Assembly: GCA_016929095.1 (NCBI GenBank) | Contig: JAFGJM010000056.1 | Coordinates: 1 to 64,000 of the forward strand | From: Anaerolineales bacterium | GTDB taxonomy: Bacteria > Chloroflexota > Anaerolineae > Anaerolineales > UBA4823 | Direction of reading: 5' to 3' | DNA length: 64,000 nucleotides | Shown here: piece by piece, positions 1 through 9,927 of the stretch | Position numbering within the stretch: the first letter of the stretch is position 1 | Layout: each line of letters begins with the position of its first letter | Notes under the pieces: model-generated | The model's database searches: none | Told to the model about the DNA's origin: nothing | What the model saw: only the letters and a program-made list of their open reading frames with translations | Translations under genes and position numbers: made by a program

Positions 1-152
1 ACTAGTTACCCGACAGTTTACCGCTTGTCATGGCGAGTTGCCTTCCAGGGCGACAATCCCGTAGCATCTCTTTAGGGAAGCAATCTTCCGGAAAATGAAA
101 ATTACCTATTGATATCAAGATTGCTTCGCTCGTTCCTCGCTCCGAAGGAACT

Positions 153-232
153 GTCATTCTGAGGAAGCCCGCCAGGGCGACCGAAGAATCTGCACGATCA
201 TCAATTAGATTCTTCGCTTCGCTCAGAATGAC
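153..232. repeat. Nested inverted repeat in the leading intergenic region
   Basis: The first 360 bases hold no convincing gene. Inside them an 11-base arm GTCATTCTGAG (153-163) is matched by its exact complement CTCAGAATGAC (222-232), and a second pair CGAAGAATCT (182-191) and AGATTCTTCG (207-216) nests inside it. The bases just before carry related 'gcttcgctcg' text. The structure resembles the dispersed palindromic repeats found between genes in many Chloroflexota genomes. No U-tract follows, so it is not a clear terminator. Confidence 0.6.
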
Positions 233-360
233 AAGAGAGTTGAGTTCTTTTCAGATAGAAGAACGCCTTAGCGATGTGGACTTACTCGCAATGACAGTTC
301 AAAAAAACTATCAGGTAGTTAGAGATTATTTATTCTCATTAAAAGGAGTGTTAAAACATT

Positions 361-633
361 ATGCCAGACGAAAAAGAAAAGAAACCCGGTTGGTTAGATG
401 GATTTAAGAGTGTTTTATACGGCATGGCTGGTCACGATATGGCGCGCTATGCCCTAAAAACCCGCGGCAGCATGGAGCATCTATTTATCCTGATTACGAT
501 GGGTGATTTACTCGGTATCCCCATATTGCCGCCCTATTACAGTTTGCGCTTGCTCCCCTATGTGGTACCGCAGGTGAGCACCTGGAAACGGCGCATGCTG
601 CGTGAAAAAGACCTGACCGATGCATTAGCTTAG
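361..633 (+). CDS. Small conserved-looking protein leading an ArsA-like operon
   Basis: This 90-residue protein is not a family I recognise. It has a charged, Lys-rich start, a central hydrophobic stretch (about residues 40-68, ending in a Pro- and Tyr-rich segment) and a basic tail. It starts at an ATG preceded by AAAGGAG about 12 bases upstream. Its stop codon lies 9 bases before the next gene, and that gene's ribosome site TTAGGAG overlaps the stop, so the two are very likely co-transcribed. The tight link to two ArsA-type ATPases suggests a partner or membrane anchor for them, but that is inference only. Confidence 0.7.
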   Translation: MPDEKEKKPGWLDGFKSVLYGMAGHDMARYALKTRGSMEHLFILITMGDLLGIPILPPYYSLRLLPYVVPQVSTWKRRMLREKDLTDALA

Positions 634-642
634 GAGCCTCTC

Positions 643-1623
643 ATGTCTATGCGCGAAGTCTTCGAGAAAAACCCTGACCGGCGATATATCATGTTCGGCG
701 GTAAGGGTGGTTTGGGAAAAACAACTTTCAGCGCTGCTGCCGCTTATTGGCTGGCAAAACAGGGCTATAAAGTGCTGGTTTTCTCCGTAGACCCGCAAGC
801 CAGCCTTTCCGATATTTTTAAAAGGGATATCTTTGGCAAGGGCGCAGTGGAGATCATGCAAAACCTATACGCCCAGGAAATCGATGCCGATCAACGCATC
901 CACGAATATCAGGAAGAAATCCGCCAAAAGATACGTGATATGTATGGGATGGAAGAAATCCCGGAAGAGATCGAAAATTACATCCAGGCGGCGGCAGCGG
1001 AACCTGCTATGGAAGAAAGTGCCATTTTTGATGAAGTGGTGGATATCGTGGTGGGCGGTAAATATGATTACTATATCTACGATCTTGTTCCGCTTGGGCA
1101 TGCCCTCTACTACCTGAGCATGGCCTCGGTGTACGACCAGTGGATCGATAAGATCACGGCTTTGCGAACCGAAATGGAGGAATATGCCCAGGTAGCGGCT
1201 GTGATGCAGCGGGATAAGGAATCCGAAGAAGACCAGATCCTCAAAGAGCTGCAGTATATCAAGACGCGTATCAATACTTCGTCCGGCATACTCACCGATA
1301 AACAAAAAACAGCCTTCTTCTTTGTGGTTACTCCGGAAGAAATGATCATTTTGGATACCAAGAAGGCTGCCGGCTTGTTTGCCAAATTCGATGTGCCGCT
1401 TTCCGGTTATATTGTCAACCGCGTCATTCCGGAGGAACTACGCGGTGGGAATATCCCCGAATATCTGCGAAACCGCATGGAAATGCAGAAAAAGTATCTG
1501 GCCGAAATCGATCAGGTATTTGGGGGTGAAGTGCTGGCGCGTATCCCCGAATTCGAGCGCGATATTACGGGATTGCCCATGATCGAGCGTATGGCGGAAG
1601 TCATGTTTGGAGGTGTGCAATGA
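643..1623 (+). CDS. ArsA-family P-loop ATPase, subunit with a divergent signature
   Basis: This 326-residue protein has a deviant Walker A motif GGKGGLGKTT at residues 19-28, a VDPQAS motif like the ArsA switch I region, and the ArsA architecture of about 320 residues per half. Members of the ArsA/GET3 family use ATP to drive oxyanion export or to handle membrane proteins. Here the usual DTAPTGH signature reads DLVPLGH (about residues 148-154), so switch II is altered. Its stop overlaps the start of the following paralogue in an ATGA junction, which implies translational coupling. The two probably form the two halves of a heteromer, as ArsA A1 and A2 do within one chain. No arsenite pump gene is nearby, so arsenic transport is not implied. 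Confidence 0.85.
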   Translation: MSMREVFEKNPDRRYIMFGGKGGLGKTTFSAAAAYWLAKQGYKVLVFSVDPQASLSDIFKRDIFGKGAVEIMQNLYAQEIDADQRIHEYQEEIRQKIRDMYGMEEIPEEIENYIQAAAAEPAMEESAIFDEVVDIVVGGKYDYYIYDLVPLGHALYYLSMASVYDQWIDKITALRTEMEEYAQVAAVMQRDKESEEDQILKELQYIKTRINTSSGILTDKQKTAFFFVVTPEEMIILDTKKAAGLFAKFDVPLSGYIVNRVIPEELRGGNIPEYLRNRMEMQKKYLAEIDQVFGGEVLARIPEFERDITGLPMIERMAEVMFGGVQ

Positions 1624-2597
1624 TCGAGACACCTATGGGACAATATATGGCTCAAAATCCAGGATTGAAATACATCTTCTTCGGCGGCAAAGGCGGTGTA
1701 GGTAAAACCGTCATGGCGGGCGCCGCATCGATTTGGGAAGCGCAGCAGGGTAAGAAAACTCTGCTTGCTTCCACAAACCCGGTGCATTCGTTAAGCAGCC
1801 TTATCGGGCAGGATGTATTTGGTAAGCCAACTCCCGTGGAGGGCATTCCCAACTTGACGGCTTACGAAATTGATACCAAGGAAACCATCGAGAAATCCAA
1901 GAAAGAAATCCGTGAGAAGATTGCCTGGTTCCTCAAATTCGCCGATATCAAGACCAAGGCGGATGAATTTGTCGAATCTGCCACTATGAATCCGGCTTTC
2001 GAAGAATCAGCCATGTTCGAGAATATGATCGACCTGATGTTCCAGGACGAATATGAAGCCTATATCTTCGATACGGCACCTACTGCTAATGCCCGCCGGT
2101 TGTTGGGCATGTCCAGCGTGTATTCCATGTGGGTCAATAAAATGGTGCAAAGCCGCGAGGAAGCCACAAGTTTGAAAGATTTGCTTTCCTATAGCAAGAA
2201 AAAGAAAGAGCAAGACCCGCTCATGGATTACCTGCTCAACCTGCGGGAACGTATGAGCCACGCCAAGGACTTGCTGACGGATGATAAACTGACTTCGTTC
2301 TTTTTCATCACCCTACCGGAAGCATTGCCGATTGCCGTCATCACCCGCTTTATAGGCTGGTTCAGCGAATTCAACATCCCTGTAGGCGGCGTGGTCGTCA
2401 ATATGTTGATTGATAAATCCAGCGTGAAAGACGACTCACCGGATTTTGTCAAGAACCGCGTTGCCATGCAGGAAGAGCATATGGAGACCATCTGGAAAGA
2501 ATTCGATGGTCAGGTGCGCTCTATCGTACCGCTTTTCGAAACGGAGGTGCGCGGCACCAAAATGCTCAAACGCACAGCTGAAATCTTGTTTTCCTGA
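1620..2597 (+). CDS. ArsA-family P-loop ATPase, second subunit
   Basis: This 325-residue protein is a paralogue of the gene before it. Walker A is GGKGGVGKT at residues 22-30, and the switch II signature DTAPTANARRLL is much closer to the ArsA consensus than its partner's. It starts at the ATG that overlaps the upstream TGA stop (ATGA), so the products are likely made in equal amounts. An intrinsic terminator follows about 25 bases after the stop and closes a three-gene operon. ATP binding is well supported. The cargo is unknown: no arsR, arsB or tail-anchor substrate gene lies in the window. Confidence 0.87.
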   Translation: MIETPMGQYMAQNPGLKYIFFGGKGGVGKTVMAGAASIWEAQQGKKTLLASTNPVHSLSSLIGQDVFGKPTPVEGIPNLTAYEIDTKETIEKSKKEIREKIAWFLKFADIKTKADEFVESATMNPAFEESAMFENMIDLMFQDEYEAYIFDTAPTANARRLLGMSSVYSMWVNKMVQSREEATSLKDLLSYSKKKKEQDPLMDYLLNLRERMSHAKDLLTDDKLTSFFFITLPEALPIAVITRFIGWFSEFNIPVGGVVVNMLIDKSSVKDDSPDFVKNRVAMQEEHMETIWKEFDGQVRSIVPLFETEVRGTKMLKRTAEILFS

Positions 2598-2620
2598 TGT
2601 TGATCAATAAACCAGAAAAA

Positions 2621-2647
2621 AGCCAGGCGTTTTACCTGGCTTTTTTT
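2621..2647 (+). terminator. Intrinsic terminator after the ArsA-like operon
   Basis: AGCCAGG (2621-2627) pairs with CCTGGCT (2635-2641) across a 7-base loop and runs into seven T residues. An A-run before the stem makes it potentially bidirectional. The 250 bases between it and the next gene show no other clear feature. Confidence 0.9.
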
Positions 2648-2897
2648 ATTGTTATACATTTTTAGCCACCCAACAGTTTACGAACTGTCATTAGTATGAT
2701 AAAAGCCCGAGGGTATAGAATCAGGAAGACACGGCAGATCGAATGTCATTAGGTCTAAAAAGGCCGTATACGCCAACGGGATATTTAATCTGTATTCACT
2801 TCTTTCCACAAACATGCATATAATAAAATGGTATGATTTACGGCGCAAATAATATTTAATAGCGATATGGTTTTTGTTCATGAAATAGGATAAGGCT

Positions 2898-3905
2898 ATG
2901 TCTCCCCAAAACTCATCTAATGATCCTTTGTTGAACTGGCTGCTTGAGCCATCTGATCCCGGTGTGCGGTACCTGGCATTACGCGATCTGATGGGCTTAT
3001 CTTTTGATGACCCCGAACTCACCAAAGCCCGCCAGCTTGCCCATCGGGAGGGTCCTATTGCCGTGGTCATGGACGCTATGGATAAGGCGGGTTATTGGGT
3101 GACGCCCGGGCCAGGGTACAACCCCAAGTACCGCTCCACGGTCTGGTCTTTGGTCCTGCTGGCGCAATTGGGCGCCAGAATTGAGAATGACGCCCGTATT
3201 CAAAAAGCCTGCGAGGTTTTCCTGGAGCATGGATTGACGCCCGGCGGGTATGTGACTGCCTCTGGCGCGCCTTCCGGCACGGCGGATTGTCTGCAGGGCA
3301 ACATATGCTGGGCTTTGTTGGAAATGGGATACGAAGATGCGCGCCTTGAATTGGCTTTTGAATGGATGGCGCGCAGCGTTACCGGGGAAGGCGTGGCACC
3401 CATGCAGGACAAAAAAGCTCCGCGCCGCTATTACGCCGGTAAATGTGGGCCGAATTTTGCCTGCGGCTATAACGATAAATTGCCTTGCGCCTGGGGGGCG
3501 GCAAAAGTAATGCTGGCATTTGGTCGGCTGCCCGCTGAGCGGCGCACTCCTTTGATCGAAAATGCTATCCGGATGGGCATCGATTTCTTTTTCAGCGTAG
3601 ACCCTGCTACCTGTAATTATCCCAATGGATACGCCCCCAAACCGAGTTCGAACTGGTGGAAATTCGGTTTTCCGGTGTTTTATATTACCGATTTACTACA
3701 AATCGTCGAAGCATTGGCGGCGCTGGGTTATAGAAATGACCCACGACTGGAAAATGCATTAACCCTGATCCGAGAAAAGCAAGACGACCAGGGGCGCTGG
3801 CTGCTGGAATATGATTATTCCGGCAAAACCTGGCTTGAATTTGGCGAAAAGAAGCAGCCTAATAAGTGGGTCACCTTGCGGGCATTACGGGTATTGAGGG
3901 AATAG
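2898..3905 (+). CDS. Alpha/alpha-toroid (terpene cyclase/prenyltransferase-like) protein
   Basis: This 335-residue protein consists of repeated helical pairs of the kind found in the alpha/alpha-toroid fold shared by squalene-hopene cyclases and prenyltransferase beta subunits. Examples are 'STVWSLVLLAQLG', 'CLQGNICWALLEMG' and the final 'DDQGRWLLEYDYSGKTW'. The strongly conserved QGRW-type motif near the C terminus is typical of squalene-cyclase-like repeats. It lacks the DxDD motif of true hopene cyclases and is about half their length, so it is probably not a cyclase. Relatives are sometimes misnamed as nitrogenase-associated proteins in public annotation. It stands alone between a terminator and the converging metA gene. 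Confidence 0.75.
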   Translation: MSPQNSSNDPLLNWLLEPSDPGVRYLALRDLMGLSFDDPELTKARQLAHREGPIAVVMDAMDKAGYWVTPGPGYNPKYRSTVWSLVLLAQLGARIENDARIQKACEVFLEHGLTPGGYVTASGAPSGTADCLQGNICWALLEMGYEDARLELAFEWMARSVTGEGVAPMQDKKAPRRYYAGKCGPNFACGYNDKLPCAWGAAKVMLAFGRLPAERRTPLIENAIRMGIDFFFSVDPATCNYPNGYAPKPSSNWWKFGFPVFYITDLLQIVEALAALGYRNDPRLENALTLIREKQDDQGRWLLEYDYSGKTWLEFGEKKQPNKWVTLRALRVLRE

Positions 3906-3986
3906 GGATCGCCGCATAGACGCAGTGAGTACATGGTCAGAGAGGTATGAAAACTGATCACTGACAACTGATGGCTAACAGCTATT

Positions 3987-4928
3987 CTAAATCTCCCGAA
4001 ACGTTCCTCCTTCCGGAATCTGTTTCACATCATACGGCGTCACCTGATAGACATAATAATTCAGCCAGTTGGAGAAGAGCAGGTTGGCGTGGCTGCGCCA
4101 GCGCACTACGGGTATTTGCGCCGGGTCGTCGGCGGGGTAGTAGTTGTGGGGGATTTCGATGGGCAACCCCTTATTCACATCCCGGTCGTATTCCCCTTTA
4201 AGGGTGAGCGGGTCGTATTCGGAGTGACCGGTGATGAAGAAATGCCGCCGGTCACGCGAGGCGACGATGTATACCCCCGCCTCATCCGATTCAACCAGCA
4301 GTTCCACTGCGGGGGCGCGTAAAATATCTTCCCCGCGGATTTCGGTGTGGCGGGAATGGGGGGCATAGAACACATCATCAAAGCCCCTTAGTAATCGTTC
4401 GTTTTCGACCAGCACCCGGTGCGGGAACACGCCGAACATCTTGTGAGGTAGGGGATATTTTGGAATACCATAATGGAAGTATAGCCCTGCCTGCGCCCCC
4501 CAGCAAATATAAAAGGTCGAAAAGACGTGCGTTTCCTGCCAGCGCATCAGCTCGCTTAGCTCATCCCAGTAATCCACCTGTTCAAAGGGCAGGTTTTCAA
4601 CCGGGGCGCCGGTGATGATCAGCCCATCGAACTTCTGTGAGCGCACCTCAGGGAAGGTTTTATAATGCGCCAGTAAATGCTCCTGGGGCGTGTTTTTGGA
4701 ATCGTGCGATTCCATGTGCAGCAAGGTGATATCCACCTGCAGGGCGGTGTTGCTGATCAGGCGCAGCAATTGGGTTTCGGTAGCGATCTTGGTCGGCATC
4801 AAGTTGAGGATCGCCAGGCGCAGGGGACGAATATCCTGTTGCATGGCGCGCTGCTGCCCCATGAGGAAGATATTTTCATTTTGAAGTATTTGTAAAGCGG
4901 GTAAGGTTTCAGGTATGGTGACGGGCAT
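3987..4928 (-). CDS. metA: Homoserine O-acetyltransferase (MetA type)
   Basis: MetA activates homoserine for homocysteine synthesis. The 313-residue length fits the family. The catalytic Cys142 (YICWGAQAG), His235 and Glu237 (GHSEYDP) are all present. Residue 111 is Glu in '[13 protein letters not shown]'; in characterised MetA enzymes Glu here goes with acetyl-CoA and Gly with succinyl-CoA. The predicted product is therefore O-acetylhomoserine, the substrate of the MetY enzyme encoded 10 bases upstream. The start is fixed by a strong TAGGAGG site that overlaps the end of metY. The gene shares the metY leader and attenuator and is likely controlled by methionine supply. Confidence 0.95.
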   Translation of the reverse strand: MPVTIPETLPALQILQNENIFLMGQQRAMQQDIRPLRLAILNLMPTKIATETQLLRLISNTALQVDITLLHMESHDSKNTPQEHLLAHYKTFPEVRSQKFDGLIITGAPVENLPFEQVDYWDELSELMRWQETHVFSTFYICWGAQAGLYFHYGIPKYPLPHKMFGVFPHRVLVENERLLRGFDDVFYAPHSRHTEIRGEDILRAPAVELLVESDEAGVYIVASRDRRHFFITGHSEYDPLTLKGEYDRDVNKGLPIEIPHNYYPADDPAQIPVVRWRSHANLLFSNWLNYYVYQVTPYDVKQIPEGGTFREI

Positions 4929-4938
4929 GGTGAACCTC

Positions 4939-6390
<1,452 letters not shown>

Positions 6391-6440
6391 ATCATGGCCA
6401 TAGAGAAGAAATAGGTACTCATACGCTGTTTATGGACTGT

Positions 6441-6469
6441 ATTTTATAGATGAATCCCGATATTGTCTA
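6441..6469 (-). promoter_or_regulatory. Promoter of the metYA leader
   Basis: On the minus strand TAGACA (6469-6464) and TAAAAT (6446-6441) are separated by 17 bases, matching a sigma-70-type promoter. The predicted start of transcription would be about 30 bases before the leader-peptide ATG. Confidence 0.6.
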
Positions 6470-6537
6470 TTGGAAAAAATAACAAAAAAGCGATATTAAA
6501 TTTAGGCAGATTGATAATAAGTCCCCTCAATCCTCCA

Positions 6538-6600
6538 GCCCCCCTTATTCCCCCCATTTTCGCAGAAAATGGGGGGATGTCCGCAGGATAGGGGGGTAAT
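6538..6600. repeat. GC-rich palindromic intergenic repeat
   Basis: CCCCCCATTTTC (6550-6561) and GAAAATGGGGGG (6565-6576) form a perfect 12-bp stem with a 3-base loop, flanked by further C-rich and G-rich runs. The following GATGTCCGCAGGATAGGGG (from 6576) recurs in inverse orientation, nearly unchanged, near 32502-32521. The rest of 6602-6756 shows no clear gene. Confidence 0.7.
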
Positions 6601-6756
6601 AAAGCAGGAAATTATTTTCAAGCATGAAAAATGCGGGCATTTTTCACCCCGGCATGGCAACTGGTATCACAATGCGGATGGTGTCTCACAGTTGGGCTGG
6701 CTGTATATTAAGCCTGGGTGAGGGCTCCGCCAAAGGAGAAACCTGTGTTTATGATT

Positions 6757-6822
6757 GATGTATAATTTTAGAATTGGGAGATGCAGTTTGAGGAAAACAG
6801 GTTTGATAATCTGTGATTATTC
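6757..6822 (+). repeat. Promoter-like dispersed repeat, copy 1
   Basis: A 66-base segment beginning GATGTATAATTT and containing GAATTGGGA and CAGGTTTGATA recurs with roughly three quarters identity at 10859-10924. Both copies lie 110-150 bases before a gene start on the same strand, and both hold TATAAT. They may be related promoter regions or copies of one mobile repeat. Confidence 0.55.
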
Positions 6823-6903
6823 TGCGCGTAATAATATATTAGATATCTTATATTGCGAATATGAAGTAAAGTGAAATTATTGATATTTTAAAGTGAGGTA
6901 ATT

Positions 6904-7308
6904 TTGAAACTCATACGCGTGATCTACGAACTTTTTGAATCAGACTATGCCTTCATTCAAGGGAATGAGAATGGTGATATCCATGAAATTGATCGTGAAG
7001 TATGCCTCGTTACATATGAAGGCAAGCTATATGTGTCGTGGTCCAGTGAACCATACCAGTATTGTATTGGGTATAAGCAAAGCAGTTGGTACACCAATGA
7101 ACCAGCAGTTGTTATTGATGCATCAAGTTGGTTTATGTGGGCACCCTTAATAAACAACGAATTCTCATTGTCATTTATTGATCCATCACATATATTCCTT
7201 GAACTTAATAGTAGTAATGGGAAATTATATTTCTCTGCGCAAGAAAAGGGTCTATATGGTATAGATGTGTGCCATATATCAACACGTTACCCTGAAGTCC
7301 ACATCTAA
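6904..7308 (+). CDS. Hypothetical protein in an AT-rich island
   Basis: This 134-residue protein matches no family I recognise. It is acidic and aromatic-rich, with several Trp and Tyr residues, and has no signal peptide or membrane segment. It begins at TTG, with GAGGT five bases upstream as the ribosome site. Base composition is clearly more AT-rich than the flanking metabolic genes and is shared with the next two genes, which suggests the three arrived together. Its stop codon lies within ATCTAACAAG, which resembles the first core of an integron attC site, but no matching second core follows. Confidence 0.6.
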   Translation: MKLIRVIYELFESDYAFIQGNENGDIHEIDREVCLVTYEGKLYVSWSSEPYQYCIGYKQSSWYTNEPAVVIDASSWFMWAPLINNEFSLSFIDPSHIFLELNSSNGKLYFSAQEKGLYGIDVCHISTRYPEVHI

Positions 7309-7421
7309 CAAGCACGGATTATTTAACAAGTAGCCGCAACATTGCCTATGATCTGTGTATGTGTTTGGTTGGCGCGGTAGATGACATACGGTACGAGTAA
7401 AGGAACTAAGAATTTAAATCT

Positions 7422-8036
7422 ATGAGAATATTCTCCGACGCTGTTTATGACCATCTGGAAGCAGCATCTCGTTTGCGAGGAGCTTTCCCAAAATCCATTG
7501 CGGCTGATGTAGATGTAGTTCTAAAGGAAATGCCTGTATCAAAATTACAACCAACTGACGATGACATTGGTCCGATACAAATAGAGGATGAAATATTACA
7601 TATCCCATGTAGAATTTATTGTTTAGAACCATCAAACTATTCGATTCTTGCAATGAATTCTATACAGAGAATGATTTTAGGGTGTTTATATACCCGGCAT
7701 CATAATGGCTATATTCGTGAGAAATTTATCCGTCAAATATTGAAAGTAAATGAATTATGGGCATTGCCGTTTATCTTTCAATTATTGGGTGAATATGTTC
7801 TGGAAATAATTCAAATTATTGCAGATCAATCTGATGTTATACAAGCTGATATGATTGATCAATTTGTGTCTGAAAATCCGGGTTTTATAAAACTTTTAAA
7901 ACAGAGAACAGTAAGTTATTGGAATTGTTATTATCGCTATTTGTTCCCAGATTTTAAAGATTATCCGGGTTATCAAGCTATAACCGCTTTTGGTTTGTGG
8001 GAAAGGGATGAAATCAAGCGGTTAATTCGCTGCTAA
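7422..8036 (+). CDS. Hypothetical protein in an AT-rich island
   Basis: This 204-residue protein of unknown function is predicted to be soluble and mostly helical, with many Ile, Gln and Asp residues. It has no recognisable catalytic motif. Codon use is AT-rich like its neighbours. The ATG at 7422 has an AAAGGAAC site about 16 bases upstream, which is distant. The segment 'IREKFIRQILKVNELWALPFIFQLLGEYVLEIIQI' contains repeated helices as in scaffold or immunity-type proteins, but no assignment is justified. Confidence 0.6.
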   Translation: MRIFSDAVYDHLEAASRLRGAFPKSIAADVDVVLKEMPVSKLQPTDDDIGPIQIEDEILHIPCRIYCLEPSNYSILAMNSIQRMILGCLYTRHHNGYIREKFIRQILKVNELWALPFIFQLLGEYVLEIIQIIADQSDVIQADMIDQFVSENPGFIKLLKQRTVSYWNCYYRYLFPDFKDYPGYQAITAFGLWERDEIKRLIRC

Positions 8037-8110
8037 CTGTTGTATGTAGAAAAACATAGATTTCCTTCCTGTTGCTCAACCAACTAATAAGTAACCAGGA
8101 TAAAGCTCTT

Positions 8111-8647
8111 ATGAAAAATTTTCCCAACCTCATTCCAACAAGCATCAACCTGGGAAAGGATGAGACTATCCTTTGGATAGGCAATCCAAATCCAGGAATC
8201 AAATTTCATCCCCGAGTGATCGCTGCTTTCGGTCTCTGGACTCTCCTCACCATAATCGCTGTATTCATCCGTTCAATCAACGGAACATTTTTCTATTTTG
8301 TTATGTCCTTTATCCTGGTCACACTTTTTAATATAGCTTACCTTCTGCTTGTAGATCCTATTAGGCGACAGAAAACCAGATATTTGGTGACAAATCAGCG
8401 TATCGTAATCATATCCAACTTTATATCTCAAAGCATTCGCCAAGTAAGGTTGAATACTATTAATGATGTCAATCTAAAAGTTTATCGAGACGGAACGGGT
8501 ACAATCATATTTGATAAATTTTCATGGCGAGACCGGTCTTCCTTACCCCCTTATCATCTACTGCCTGTTTTTGAGTTCATCGAAGAGCCAGATAACGTAT
8601 GTAATATTATCGAGAAAGCTCGCATACTATTATTAAAATCAACGTAA
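8111..8647 (+). CDS. Membrane protein with a bacterial PH-like domain
   Basis: From the ATG at 8111 (CCAGGA ten bases upstream) the product has 178 residues; an upstream TTG at 8072 is less likely. Two hydrophobic helices at about residues 35-80 are followed by 'TRYLVTNQRIVIISNF', the typical opening of bacterial PH domains (DUF304/YdbT-like), and by 'INDVNLKVYRDGTGTIIF'. Such proteins are membrane-bound and mostly uncharacterised. The stop codon lies 8 bases before an attC-like palindrome, so it could be the gene of an integron-type cassette. Confidence 0.72.
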   Translation: MKNFPNLIPTSINLGKDETILWIGNPNPGIKFHPRVIAAFGLWTLLTIIAVFIRSINGTFFYFVMSFILVTLFNIAYLLLVDPIRRQKTRYLVTNQRIVIISNFISQSIRQVRLNTINDVNLKVYRDGTGTIIFDKFSWRDRSSLPPYHLLPVFEFIEEPDNVCNIIEKARILLLKST

Positions 8648-8655
8648 TTGGCACC

Positions 8656-8828
8656 GTCTAACGCCGGCTCTAGCTGATAGGACAGCCAGATGCCCAAAAC
8701 GATAAGTCTTGCCAATCCGGGTACAATAAAGGCATACCCAACTTATCGTCAACGAGCGCCCCTGGCAACGACTTCAACAAGGATACTGTGCGGTGTCAGA
8801 CGCGGCGGTTGACGCATAAATGTTAGGT
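8656..8828 (+). repeat. attC-like recombination site (candidate)
   Basis: The segment begins GTCTAAC (8656-8662, matching RYYYAAC) and ends GTTAGGT (8822-8828, matching GTTRRRY), the two core consensus boxes of integron attC sites. Between them complementary pairs nest in order: CTAAC with GTTAG, CGCCG (8662-8666) with CGGCG (8803-8807), CTGA (8674) with TCAG (8796), ACGATAAGT (8699-8707) with ACTTATCGT (8741-8749), and GGGTA (8719) with TACCC (8735). It is longer than most attC sites, and no integrase gene is present in the window. Confidence 0.5.
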
Positions 8829-8901
8829 GCTTTCTCAGATTAATTATCATAATGAAAACTTATAATTTCACCGTATTTTTATAATCAAAAAGTGACAAAC
8901 T

Positions 8902-9876
8902 ATGAAACCAAACGAAGATTTCCCCAAAATCAAAGTCGCCGTTGTACAGGCTGCGCCGGTTCTTTTCGACCGTGAGGCGAGCGTCGATAAAGCCTGCCGT
9001 TTGATCCGTGAAGCTACAGGGCAAGGCGCAAAGCTGGTCCTTTTCCCCGAAGCCTTTATTCCCGCTTACCCGCGAGGACTTTCCTTTGGCGCGGTGGTGG
9101 GTAGCCGCAGCGATCAAGGGCGGCGCACCTGGCAGACTTACTGGGCGAACGCGGTGGATATACCTGGCCCGACTACGGAGGCGCTGGCAGAAGCCGCAGC
9201 TCAAGCCAATGTGTACCTGGCAATCGGGGTCATTGAACGCGATAATCGATACAGCGGAGGGACGCTCTATTGCACGGTGTTGTACTTCAGCCCCGAGGGG
9301 AAACTGATCGGCAAACACCGTAAACTCAAACCGACCGCCTCTGAGCGGTTGATTTGGGGCGAAGGCGACGGCAGCACCCTGACCGTGCTGGATACCGAGA
9401 TCGGAAAGATCGGTGGATTGATCTGCTGGGAGAACTATATGCCCCTGGCGCGCATGGCGTTGTATGGCAAAGGGGTTGAAATCTACCTGGCGCCCACCGC
9501 CGATTCGCGGGAAAGCTGGCAGGCCACCATGCAGCATATTGCCCTGGAGGGGCGCTGCTTCGTGCTGGGCTGCAACCAGTTTGTCACCAAGTCCATGTAC
9601 CCCGCAGACCTGGATGGCATTGAGGAGTTAGCCAGCCTGCCGGAGGAGATATGCCGCGGCGGCAGCGTGATCATCTCACCGTTGGGCAAGGTTCTGGCAG
9701 GACCGCTCTTTGGAGAAGAAAGTATTCTGTATGCCGAATTGGATATGGCTGAAATTGCACAAAGTAAATATGATTTTGACGTGGTGGGTCATTACGCCCG
9801 CCCGGATGTGTTCCAATTGATCGTCAATGATAAGCCATTGTTGCCAGTGAATTATGGGTCGGATGAAGGGGAATAG
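8902..9876 (+). CDS. Nitrilase (aliphatic/aromatic nitrilase family)
   Basis: This 324-residue enzyme belongs to the carbon-nitrogen hydrolase superfamily. The catalytic triad is visible: Glu50 in LFPEAFIPAYPRG, Lys141 in KHRKLKPT and Cys175 in GLICWENYMP. The sequence CWEN after the Cys and the 'YPRGLSFG' region point to true nitrilases, which hydrolyse nitriles to carboxylic acids and ammonia, rather than amidases. The start has no strong ribosome site close by. It stands alone after the AT-rich island and returns to the normal base composition of the chromosome. The natural substrate cannot be told from sequence. Confidence 0.9.
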   Translation: MKPNEDFPKIKVAVVQAAPVLFDREASVDKACRLIREATGQGAKLVLFPEAFIPAYPRGLSFGAVVGSRSDQGRRTWQTYWANAVDIPGPTTEALAEAAAQANVYLAIGVIERDNRYSGGTLYCTVLYFSPEGKLIGKHRKLKPTASERLIWGEGDGSTLTVLDTEIGKIGGLICWENYMPLARMALYGKGVEIYLAPTADSRESWQATMQHIALEGRCFVLGCNQFVTKSMYPADLDGIEELASLPEEICRGGSVIISPLGKVLAGPLFGEESILYAELDMAEIAQSKYDFDVVGHYARPDVFQLIVNDKPLLPVNYGSDEGE

Positions 9877-9927
9877 GAAATACCCCCTCACGCAGTCAGG
9901 CAGCGGTCATGAGAGGATAAAAAGGTG

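Noticed and set aside
6650..6721. Fragment resembling a choline-binding-type repeat (WYHNADGVSQLGW)
   Set aside because: Only about 20 codons long, with no upstream frame; too short to call a gene remnant.
7303..7421. Second attC-like site (ATCTAAC at 7303)
   Set aside because: No GTTRRRY partner box and no nested complementary arms follow.
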